In this document: positions 37,682-45,966 of the stretch, piece after piece | Layout: every line of letters begins with the position of its first letter | Position numbering within the stretch: the first letter of the stretch is position 1 | Source of the DNA: Nitrosomonas mobilis | GTDB lineage: Bacteria; Pseudomonadota; Gammaproteobacteria; Burkholderiales; Nitrosomonadaceae | DNA length: 64,000 nucleotides | NCBI RefSeq assembly: GCF_900103035.1 | Contig: NZ_FMWO01000059.1 | Location: forward strand, 1 to 64,000 | Direction of reading: 5' to 3' | Notes under the pieces: model-generated | Seen by the model: only the letters and a program-made list of their open reading frames with translations | Database searches by the model: none | What the model was told of the DNA's origin: nothing | Position numbers and translations under genes: made by a program

Positions 37682-39477
37682 TGGCGGCGCTCGAACCTCA
37701 ATACATGACCATTCTGAAGAAGGTGCTGGCGGATCGGTTCGTCCCGTTCCTGCCGCCACTGCTGGATGCCAAGAAGTCAGCCGCAGACCAATCTGCCAAG
37801 CAGCTTTCACGGGCGTTTAGCGCCTTCGCCTTGCATAAGTTGCTTGATCTGACTCCCCAAATTGCTGCTGCCGCCGTGGTGGATGATTTTCAGGACAAAG
37901 GCATTGACGCCATCTATTACGACGCCAAGTCTGAAACGCTCTATCTGGTGCAAACCAAGCTGAAAGAGTCGGAGCAATTCAAGCAGGAAGATGTGCTGCC
38001 ATTTTGTGAAGGTGTGCGCCTCCTGCTCAAGCAGGACTTCGCGGCATTCAATGCCAATGTCCAGAACCGCAAAACCGATCTCGAGGCCGCGCTCGACTCG
38101 TGCAGTCACATCAAACTCGTGGTTCCTTATACGGGCGACGGCGTTTCCAAAACTGCTAGCGATGCCTTGCAAGCACTGCTCGATGACGAAGACCTCGACG
38201 AAGAGCGGCTGGCGAAGCAGGTGGAGTACTACACGGCGGCCGAAATCACCCGCGACCTGCTCGCCGAGCAAGCGTACCAGCCGGTGCATACCGATATCAC
38301 GCTGCACAAATACGAGAAAATCGAAACACCGCGCACCACCTACTACGGTGTGGCACGTCTGACTGATCTGGTCGCGCTGCATCAGAACCACGGCAAGGCG
38401 CTGTACGAGCGCAACATCCGCTACTTTCTGGGCAGCAGCAAGTCCGACGTTAACAAGGCCATCAAGGCGACCTTGCACGACAAGCCCGAGGACTTTTTTT
38501 ACCTCAACAACGGCGTCACGGCGGTCTGTGATCTGATCGATCCGAAGGCGAGTAAAAGCGGCGTCAAAAAGTTCAAGGTTCGTGGCCTGTCCATCATCAA
38601 CGGAGCGCAAACGGTGGCGTCGGCCGCCGAGTTTGTACGCCAGCATCCGGGCAAGAGTATCGATGATGCGAAAGTCATGCTCACCTTGATCAAGGCTCCG
38701 GCTGATGGGCCGTTTGGCAAGCGAGTAACCAAGGCTCGCAACCATCAAAACCCCGTGCAAATGGCCAACTTCGCGTCGCTTGATGAGAACCAAGAGCGCC
38801 TGCGGCAAGAGGTTGCGCACCTTGGCTTCGACTATCACTACCGCCCCGAAGTTGTAGCAGCGACTGGTGCCAAGGCCATTACGCTCGACGAAGCACTGCG
38901 AGCGCTGGCGTTGCAGCAGAACGATCCGCGCTACGTAGTTTGGTTAAAGAGCGAACCTGCAAGACTTGCCAATCCAGACTCGTCCGAATATCAGGCACTG
39001 TTTCCTGCTGCGTTGACGGGCGCGATGCTGATCAATGCGGTCTTGTGTCATCGCGCCATTCGCCCCCTCGTATTGGGCTACGAGCAAACTGCTCCCGTGC
39101 GCAGTCAGGAGCGCTTGGTTTACCGCCACGGTGTCTATGTCATCACAGCGGCCATGATGAAGCGCTTGCGTAATCGACTTGGCGCGGCAAACGTCATTGA
39201 CCCGGCCACGATTCCGGCGCTGATTAGCCAACCACTTGACCAGCTCCGACAAGAGATGTTTGACCTCGCGGGGCAACGTCTGCATTTCGAAGGGCCGCTG
39301 GCCTACTTCCGTAACCAAAGCCACGTCACAGCCTTCTTGGCCGACTTGCTAGAAAAACATTTCGCGCTGGCTGCTGATCCGGCGATAGTCCCTCTGCGCA
39401 ATATTCACAGCGCGGCGGATGCTTACCCACGAAAGCGCCTGATTGATTTTTTAGCGAGCCGCGCGCCGCAATTATGA
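37681..39477 (+). CDS. AIPR-family protein with N-terminal Mrr-like nuclease motif
   Basis: A 598-residue protein of the AIPR (abortive infection phage resistance) family. The AIPR core motifs are RNIRYFLG, FFYLNNGVTAVC (from 272) and LSIINGAQTVASA (about 303-315). Before the core, residues 70-95 read DKGIDAIYYD followed by LYLVQTKLK, the D...QxK arrangement of Mrr-like PD-(D/E)XK nucleases (Asp76, Gln91, Lys93), so it may cut nucleic acid. The ATG at 37681 overlaps the previous stop by one base and has a GGAG site; an in-frame ATG at 37666 is less likely. The next gene follows after 10 bp. The biochemical function of AIPR proteins is poorly known. Confidence 0.82.
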   Translation: MAALEPQYMTILKKVLADRFVPFLPPLLDAKKSAADQSAKQLSRAFSAFALHKLLDLTPQIAAAAVVDDFQDKGIDAIYYDAKSETLYLVQTKLKESEQFKQEDVLPFCEGVRLLLKQDFAAFNANVQNRKTDLEAALDSCSHIKLVVPYTGDGVSKTASDALQALLDDEDLDEERLAKQVEYYTAAEITRDLLAEQAYQPVHTDITLHKYEKIETPRTTYYGVARLTDLVALHQNHGKALYERNIRYFLGSSKSDVNKAIKATLHDKPEDFFYLNNGVTAVCDLIDPKASKSGVKKFKVRGLSIINGAQTVASAAEFVRQHPGKSIDDAKVMLTLIKAPADGPFGKRVTKARNHQNPVQMANFASLDENQERLRQEVAHLGFDYHYRPEVVAATGAKAITLDEALRALALQQNDPRYVVWLKSEPARLANPDSSEYQALFPAALTGAMLINAVLCHRAIRPLVLGYEQTAPVRSQERLVYRHGVYVITAAMMKRLRNRLGAANVIDPATIPALISQPLDQLRQEMFDLAGQRLHFEGPLAYFRNQSHVTAFLADLLEKHFALAADPAIVPLRNIHSAADAYPRKRLIDFLASRAPQL

Positions 39478-39487
39478 GAAACAGATT

Positions 39488-41164
39488 ATGAGCAAACAAA
39501 AACTAGAACTCACGTGGATCGGCAAGGAGAAGCGCCCCAAGCTGGAGCCGCGCATCCTGGTCGAAGACCCGGATAAGTCCTATCACGCCAAGCATCGGGT
39601 GTCGGACAACGATATCTTTGATAACCGGTTGATCTTCGGCGACAACCTGCTGGCGCTGAAGGCACTGGAGCAGGAATTTACCGGTAAGGTGAAATGCGTT
39701 TTCATCGATCCACCCTACAACACCGGCAGTGCATTCACCCATTACGATGATGGACTGGAGCATTCGATCTGGCTTGGATTGATGCGTGACCGGCTGGAGA
39801 TTATTCGACGCTTACTTTCCGAAGATGGCTCGCTATGGATCACGATTGATGACAATGAAGCGCATTATCTCAAGGTTCTATGCGATGAGATTTTTGGTAG
39901 AAGAAACTTTATTGCTTCTTCAATTTGGCAGCATAGCGTTCAGGGAAAAGGATATAGCGGTAAGTTTTCAGTTCATCACAACTACGTTTTGGCGTATAAA
40001 AAATCAGATAGTTTTCTTTTGAAAGACTTGCCACGCACTGAAGAACACAACGTCAATTATTCAAATCCAGATAATGACCCGAGAGGCTTATGGAGAGCAG
40101 GAGATGTTAGGAACTCTCTTGTGCGTCCGAATTTGATGTATGACATTGAAACTCCAGGCGGAAAGCTAATTAAGCATCCGCCTAAAGGATGGAGATTCAG
40201 TAAGGACACATTTGAGCGCGAGCTAGCGGAGGGGAAAATTAAATTCTCTGCTGACGAGTCGCGAATTATTCGAAAAATATATCTTGCTGATCAAGAAGGG
40301 CGGGTTCCAGAAACCTTGTGGCTTTCAACAGACGTTGGCACTACTCGCGAGGCGAGTGGCGAGGTAAGAGGGTTCGTTGATGTAGAGTATTTTGATACTC
40401 CCAAGCCAGAAAGGCTCATTCAAAGGGTATTAGCGCTATCGACTCAGCCCGGAGATTGGGTCATAGACTCTTTTGCTGGTTCTGGAACAACTGGCGCAGT
40501 CGCCCATAAAATGGGTCGCCGCTGGATCATGGTCGAGTTGGGAGAGCACTGCCACACCCACATCATTCCACGCCTGAAAAAAGTCATCGACGGTGAGGAC
40601 AAAGGCGGCATAACCGAGGCTGTGAACTGGCAAGGCGGCGGCGGCTTCCGCTACTACAAGCTCGCCCCAAGCCTGATCATTAACGATCGCTGGGGCAACC
40701 CTGTCGTTAATCCCGATTACAACGCCGCGCACTTGGCTGAGGCTCTCTGCAAGATTGAGGGGTTTACCTATGCACCGTCTGAGGTCCAATGGTGGCAGCA
40801 CGGAAACTCCAGCGAGCGTGATTTCATTTACGTTACAACACAGAACCTCTCTTCTGAACAATTGCAAACACTCTCCGACGAAGTTGGCACCGACCAGAGC
40901 TTGCTGGTGTGCTGCGCCGCGTTTCATAGTGTAACTGCAGCCAAAGCATCTGAGCGCTGGCCAAACCTGACGCTGAAGAAGATCCCCAAGATGGTGTTGG
41001 CCCGTTGCGAGTGGGGTCACGACGACTATAGCTTGAACGTCGCAAACCTGCCGATGGCTCAGATTGAGAAATCAGAACTCACTGCTGATGCCAGTACCAA
41101 TAAACCTTCGAAGATCAAGAAGGCCGCACCCGGACAGGGCGGACTGCTTGGGGAGGACGAATAA
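39488..41164 (+). CDS. Type III-like (beta-class) DNA methyltransferase, Mod subunit
   Basis: A 558-residue S-adenosylmethionine-dependent enzyme methylating an exocyclic amine of adenine (N6) or possibly cytosine (N4). The catalytic DPPY motif (74-77, FIDPPYNTG) precedes the AdoMet motif FAGSGTTG (329-336), the beta-class order of type III Mod proteins. Residues about 118-320 between them should be the target-recognition domain, and their DNA is clearly more AT-rich than both flanks, suggesting an exchanged specificity domain. The ATG at 39488 is 10 bp after the AIPR stop, and its stop overlaps the next start (TAATG). The C-terminal about 170 residues are family-specific. Confidence 0.9.
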   Translation: MSKQKLELTWIGKEKRPKLEPRILVEDPDKSYHAKHRVSDNDIFDNRLIFGDNLLALKALEQEFTGKVKCVFIDPPYNTGSAFTHYDDGLEHSIWLGLMRDRLEIIRRLLSEDGSLWITIDDNEAHYLKVLCDEIFGRRNFIASSIWQHSVQGKGYSGKFSVHHNYVLAYKKSDSFLLKDLPRTEEHNVNYSNPDNDPRGLWRAGDVRNSLVRPNLMYDIETPGGKLIKHPPKGWRFSKDTFERELAEGKIKFSADESRIIRKIYLADQEGRVPETLWLSTDVGTTREASGEVRGFVDVEYFDTPKPERLIQRVLALSTQPGDWVIDSFAGSGTTGAVAHKMGRRWIMVELGEHCHTHIIPRLKKVIDGEDKGGITEAVNWQGGGGFRYYKLAPSLIINDRWGNPVVNPDYNAAHLAEALCKIEGFTYAPSEVQWWQHGNSSERDFIYVTTQNLSSEQLQTLSDEVGTDQSLLVCCAAFHSVTAAKASERWPNLTLKKIPKMVLARCEWGHDDYSLNVANLPMAQIEKSELTADASTNKPSKIKKAAPGQGGLLGEDE

Positions 41165-43920
41165 TGAACGCACGCGTCCTGAATGCAGTTGTCGGCCGAT
41201 TGTCTCTTCGGCCTCCACAGGCGGAATCTCTCTCGAAATTGGTGCGTGCGCTTGAGGCCGCCCCAGATCTGCTCGGTCATGAGCAGGATGTGGCGGCGAT
41301 TCTCTCCACCCTGAAGGCTGAGTTCCCAACACTGGAGGACTTCGAGCGGGAGTTTCCGTCGTTGTGCTTCGCGCTCGCCACCGGCGTCGGTAAGACCCGC
41401 CTGATGGGCGCGTTCATCGCGTACCTGCATCTGGCGCACGGCATCAATAACTTCTTCGTACTGGCCCCCAACCTGACAATCTACAACAAGCTGATCACCG
41501 ACTTCACGCGCAGCGCGTCGAAATACGTGTTCAAGGGCATTGCCGAGTTTGCGCAGCAGTCCCCGCTGATCATCACCGGCGACAACTACGACCTGACTGG
41601 CGCGGCTGTTCAAGATCAGATGATGGGCTTCGCCCATGACGTGCGCATCAACATTTTTAACATCTCCAAAATCAACTCCGAGGTGCGGGGCGGCAAGGAA
41701 CCACGCATTAAACGGATGAAAGAGGTGCTGGGAGACAGCTACTTCAATCATTTGGCAAACCTGTCAGATCTCGTGTTGTTGATGGACGAATCGCACCGTT
41801 ATCGCGCCAGCGCTGGCGTGCGCTCCATCAATGAGCTGAAGCCGCTGTTCGGCCTCGAGGTGACGGCGACACCGTTTGTGGAATCCACGCGCGGCCCCGT
41901 GCCGTTCAAAAACGTGGTGATGGACTACCCGTTAGCGCGGGCAATGGAAGATGGTTTCGTCAAAGAGCCTGCCGTCGTTACCCAGCGCAACTTCGACGCC
42001 AAGGCGCACACGCCGGAGGAGATCGAAAAGATCAAACTGGAGGATGGTGTGCGCCTGCACGAGACCACCAAGGTCGAATTGTTGACCTATGCCCGCGAGA
42101 ACGGCGTCAAGGTGGAGAAGCCTTTCATTCTTGTGATCGCACGCGATACCACTCACGCTGGGCAACTTTTGACGCTTCTGGAATCGGAAGCCTTCTTTGA
42201 TGCGCGTTATCAGGGCAAGGTGATTCAGGTCGACTCCAGCCGCACGGGTGCGGAAGAGGAAAAGATGATCACGCGCCTGCTCGCAGTAGAAAGCGTGGAC
42301 GAGCCAACCGAGATCGTGATTCACGTCAATATGCTCAAGGAAGGCTGGGACGTGACCAACCTCTACACCATCGTGCCGCTGCGTGCTGCCAATGCCCGCA
42401 CGCTGATCGAGCAGTCCATCGGTCGTGGCCTGCGTCTACCTTACGGCAAGCGAACCGGTGTGGCGGCGGTGGATCGCCTGAACATCGTCGCACACGACAA
42501 GTTTCAGGAAATCATCGACGAGGCGAACCGTGGCGACTCGCCCATTCGTCTGAAGCAAGTCATCCTCGATGCGCCAAGCGCTGACGATAAAAAAGTCAGC
42601 GTGCAAGTTGGCTCGGGCGCATTGACGCGTCTGGGCCTGACCGATGCGCCCGTGGTGGCCGGTGCTCCGACCAACGCCGGTACGGCTCCGACGGCCCCGG
42701 CACCCGCCCCCGTCTTCACCACGGAAGCGGAGCGACAGGCAGCTCGCGTCGTGATGGAGGTGATTGGAAAGTACGAAGTCAGACGCGATCTGGTGCCCAC
42801 CAGCAGCGCACTGCTCACCCCCAAGGTTCAATCAGCCATCCTGGCCGAAGTCACTGAGCGCTTGAAGCCGATGCAAGGCAACTTGCTGGCGGGCGTCGAT
42901 GACGGGCAGCCGAAGCTTGATCTGTCAGCCGTGGTGGCAAAAACGACGGAGATTGTCGTTCAGCAGACCATCGACATTCCCCGCATCGCCGTGGTGCCGA
43001 CCGGTGAAGTCACCACTGGCTTTCATCCGTTCAAGCTTGATGTGGCCCAGTTGCACCTGCAGCCGGGTGAGCGCGAGATCATCATTCACAACCTGCACAC
43101 CAACGAGCAAGACACGCTGGCATCCGAGGTCGGTCTTAAAGAGCAACGGCCAGAAGACTACATCGTCCACGCACTGGTGGACTTTGATGACATCGACTAC
43201 TTCACCCATGCCGATCTGCTGTACGACCTCGCGGGGCAAATGGTTCAGCATCTGCTGGGGTATCTGTCCGAGATTGAGGCGCGCAGCGTGCTGGATCGGG
43301 ATCGTCGCCTGATCGCCCGCGAGATTCACGCGCAGATGATGGCGCACTTTTGGGAAGAAGCGACCGAGTACGAAGTGCAGGTCAGTCGAGGCTTTACCGA
43401 ACTGAAGTCCTGCAACTACACGGCCACGGCAGGACAGACGGCGCACCATTTCCGTGAAACGTTGATCGAAACCGGGCGTATCAAGCAGATGCTATTCGGC
43501 GGTTTCTCGCGGTGCCTGTATCCGCTGCAGAAATTTGACTCTGACACCGAGCGCCGCTTTGCCATCATCCTGGAGCGCGATACCTTGAAGTGGTTCAAAC
43601 CCGCCAAGGGACAGTTCCAAATCTATTACAAGCTGGGCACGGAGCAGCCGGAGTACATCCCTGACTTCGTGGCAGAAACGAACTCGATGATATTCATGGT
43701 GGAAACCAAGGCGAGAGTCGACATCAACACCCAAGAGGTTCAGGCCAAGGCTGCTGCCGCTGCACGCTGGTGCAAGCACGCTTCGGATCACGCAGCAACC
43801 GTCGGCACCAAGTCGTGGCGGTACTTGCTGGTGCCACACGACGAGATCAACGAGGCCAGACGACTCGCGGATTTCCTGCAGTTCGAAATTGAGCGTAGTG
43901 GCAGGAGTCTGGGCAGATAA
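41164..43920 (+). CDS. Type III-like restriction subunit (Res): helicase-nuclease
   Basis: A 918-residue protein with an N-terminal SF2 helicase and a C-terminal nuclease. Walker A ATGVGKT is at 72-78, motif II is DESH (208-211), motif III VTATPF follows, and motif VI is IEQSIGRGLRLPYG. An Ala/Pro-rich linker lies near residues 500-525. At the end PDFVAETNSMIFMVETKA carries Asp834, Glu847 and Lys849 of a PD-(D/E)XK site. Paired with the upstream methyltransferase it should cleave unmodified DNA after ATP-driven movement. It is translationally coupled to that gene by a one-base overlap. Repeat R3 begins one base after its stop, so any terminator must lie in the repeat. Confidence 0.9.
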   Translation: MNARVLNAVVGRLSLRPPQAESLSKLVRALEAAPDLLGHEQDVAAILSTLKAEFPTLEDFEREFPSLCFALATGVGKTRLMGAFIAYLHLAHGINNFFVLAPNLTIYNKLITDFTRSASKYVFKGIAEFAQQSPLIITGDNYDLTGAAVQDQMMGFAHDVRINIFNISKINSEVRGGKEPRIKRMKEVLGDSYFNHLANLSDLVLLMDESHRYRASAGVRSINELKPLFGLEVTATPFVESTRGPVPFKNVVMDYPLARAMEDGFVKEPAVVTQRNFDAKAHTPEEIEKIKLEDGVRLHETTKVELLTYARENGVKVEKPFILVIARDTTHAGQLLTLLESEAFFDARYQGKVIQVDSSRTGAEEEKMITRLLAVESVDEPTEIVIHVNMLKEGWDVTNLYTIVPLRAANARTLIEQSIGRGLRLPYGKRTGVAAVDRLNIVAHDKFQEIIDEANRGDSPIRLKQVILDAPSADDKKVSVQVGSGALTRLGLTDAPVVAGAPTNAGTAPTAPAPAPVFTTEAERQAARVVMEVIGKYEVRRDLVPTSSALLTPKVQSAILAEVTERLKPMQGNLLAGVDDGQPKLDLSAVVAKTTEIVVQQTIDIPRIAVVPTGEVTTGFHPFKLDVAQLHLQPGEREIIIHNLHTNEQDTLASEVGLKEQRPEDYIVHALVDFDDIDYFTHADLLYDLAGQMVQHLLGYLSEIEARSVLDRDRRLIAREIHAQMMAHFWEEATEYEVQVSRGFTELKSCNYTATAGQTAHHFRETLIETGRIKQMLFGGFSRCLYPLQKFDSDTERRFAIILERDTLKWFKPAKGQFQIYYKLGTEQPEYIPDFVAETNSMIFMVETKARVDINTQEVQAKAAAAARWCKHASDHAATVGTKSWRYLLVPHDEINEARRLADFLQFEIERSGRSLGR

Positions 43921-43921
43921 A

Positions 43922-44101
43922 GGGCACCTCTAAAAATCTACATTTGCGAGCACCCCCTTCGGAGATTGCGTGTTTACCCCATCTCATCATAATACTGTGT
44001 TGCTTATAAAAAATATTCCCTATTTATCAATTATATGCTGCATAAATATTTTTTATTCGAGCCTAGCCTTGTTTAGAACTCTGAATTTTTAGAGGTGCTC
44101 T
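43922..44101 (-). repeat. GGGCACCTCTAAAAA repeat, 180-bp inverted copy (R3)
   Basis: The reverse complement of the family as oriented in R2: left end GGGCACCTCTAAAAATCTAC, right end GAATTTTTAGAGGTGCTCT. It is similar to R2 throughout by eye but clearly diverged, so the two are not a recent duplication. It starts one base after the Res stop and ends 86 bp before recJ. Confidence 0.88.
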
Positions 44102-44187
44102 ATAAGGAAATAAGCGTAGCGCACTCTGTTTTTGCATGCCGTGAATTACCCTGCCCTATTGCAGCCAGATGCTAAAATATTGGCACT

Positions 44188-45966
44188 ATGGTCAGTATCG
44201 TTGTTCGTGAATTTCCTGTCCCGGCTTTTGCCGCATTGCATGCACATGGTTTGTCGCCTGTGCTAGCGCGGGTGCTGGCTGCCCGTGGGATTGGAGGACC
44301 GGCTGAACTTGATACCGCACTGGCGAGAGTAACGCCCTTTACTTGTTTAAAAAACAGTCAGCGTATCGCACAGTTGCTTGCGGATGCCATCGCCGCCCAA
44401 AAAAAGCTTCTCATTGTCGCCGATTACGATGCCGATGGCGCGACCGCCTGCGCCGTGGCATTGCGTGCGCTGCGCCAGTTTGGTGCGGTGGTCGATTATC
44501 TGGTACCCAATCGTTTTGAATATGGTTATGGGCTGACACCTGAAATCGTCGAGCTGGCAGCAAACTGTGCGAGCCGGCCGGACATCCTGATCACAGTCGA
44601 TAACGGTATCGCCAGCGTAGAAGGAGTTGCCGCTGCCAAAGCGCTGGGCATGGACGTTTATATCACCGACCATCATCTGCCGGGAGCACATTTGCCTGAA
44701 GCGGCAGTAATCGTCAATCCCAATCAGCCAGGTTGCGATTTTCCCGACAAACAGCTTGCCGGAGTGGGTGTGATCTTTTACGTGATGCTTGCGTTACGTG
44801 CCGAATTACGCAACCGGGGACAGTTTGCCGCAGATGATAAAGAACCAAACCTTGCCAATTTGCTTGATCTGGTGGCACTGGGAACGGTAGCTGATGTCGT
44901 CAGACTCAACGGTGTCAACCAGATTCTGGTGCAGCAGGGTTTGCGGCGTATTCGCAAAGGGCAGTGTTGTCCTGGTATCCGCGCATTATGTCAGGTTGCC
45001 AAGCGCGATCTGTCACGTGTTACGACCTATGAGCTGGGTTTCATGCTTGCGCCTCGATTAAATGCTGCCGGCAGACTGGAAGACATGTCCCAGGGAATAG
45101 AATGCTTGATGGTGGCGGATGAATCCACCGCAATGCAACTTGCCGTGCAACTGGACGAACTGAACCAGCAGCGCCGTGAAATCGAGATCGGCATGCGCGC
45201 AGAAGCCTTGAGCAAGCTCGCTGATATTGACCTGCAACAACTGGCGGCAGCCCCACCGGGTGATGATCAACCGATGAACTATAGCCTGTGCCTGTATCAT
45301 CCGGATTGGCATCAGGGCGTTATTGGCCTGATTGCCTCGCGTCTCAAAGATCAGCTTCACCGGCCCGTACTGGTTTTTGCACGGGGAAATACTGGTGATA
45401 TCAAGGGTTCTGGTAGATCAATTCCTGGGTTCAATCTACGCGATGCGCTCGACTTGGTTGCCAAGCGCCATCCAGGACTGCTGACCAAATTTGGTGGCCA
45501 TGCGATGGCTGCGGGACTGACATTGGCAGAACAGAATTTCGAATTATTTCGTGCCGGATTCGAGCAGGTTGCGCAGGACTGGTTGACTCCGGCCGATCTG
45601 GAGCGTGTCATTGAAACCGATGGTGAACTGAAACCTGAGGAAATGACGCTCGCGTTGGCACACGATCTGGCGCAGCATGCGTGGGGACAGGGATTTTCCG
45701 AACCCAGTTTCAATGGCTGCTTCCAGGTGGAAAGCCAACGTGTCGTCGGGGAAAAGCATTCAAAACTAAAACTAAGGAAACCAGGTGTCCGGCAGACACA
45801 TGATGCCATGCTTTTTTTTCATGCAGATGCGCTGCCACCAATCATTCAGACAGTCTACCGTCTACAAGTCAATGAATATAACGGCGAGACCCGTCTACAG
45901 TTATTGTTGGCGCACTGGTACGAGGTTGCGTCAGAACTTACCGAATCCCTTTCTGTTCATAATTAA
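44188..45966 (+). CDS. recJ: Single-stranded-DNA exonuclease RecJ
   Basis: A 592-residue 5'-3' exonuclease for recombination and mismatch repair. The DHH-family manganese site is visible as VADYDADGATA, VDNGIAS and ITDHHLPG, and the C-terminal DHHA1 part has GSGRSIPGFNLRDAL and FGGHAMAAGL. Length fits the family (about 570-590). The start of the gene is partly duplicated at 34168. It is coupled to mfd by a one-base overlap (TAATG), so repair functions are co-expressed. Confidence 0.95.
   Translation: MVSIVVREFPVPAFAALHAHGLSPVLARVLAARGIGGPAELDTALARVTPFTCLKNSQRIAQLLADAIAAQKKLLIVADYDADGATACAVALRALRQFGAVVDYLVPNRFEYGYGLTPEIVELAANCASRPDILITVDNGIASVEGVAAAKALGMDVYITDHHLPGAHLPEAAVIVNPNQPGCDFPDKQLAGVGVIFYVMLALRAELRNRGQFAADDKEPNLANLLDLVALGTVADVVRLNGVNQILVQQGLRRIRKGQCCPGIRALCQVAKRDLSRVTTYELGFMLAPRLNAAGRLEDMSQGIECLMVADESTAMQLAVQLDELNQQRREIEIGMRAEALSKLADIDLQQLAAAPPGDDQPMNYSLCLYHPDWHQGVIGLIASRLKDQLHRPVLVFARGNTGDIKGSGRSIPGFNLRDALDLVAKRHPGLLTKFGGHAMAAGLTLAEQNFELFRAGFEQVAQDWLTPADLERVIETDGELKPEEMTLALAHDLAQHAWGQGFSEPSFNGCFQVESQRVVGEKHSKLKLRKPGVRQTHDAMLFFHADALPPIIQTVYRLQVNEYNGETRLQLLLAHWYEVASELTESLSVHN

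Noticed and set aside
37807-38838. Long minus-strand frame of about 343 codons opposite the AIPR gene
   Set aside because: It lies wholly within the AIPR gene, which has clear family motifs and translational coupling; high-GC coding DNA often yields such shadows.
34760-43920. Classification as a DISARM or BREX system
   Set aside because: The SNF2 helicase and methyltransferase recall class 1 DISARM, but drmA, drmB and drmC are absent, and no BREX pglZ or brxC gene is present. The Mod/Res pair is type III-like.
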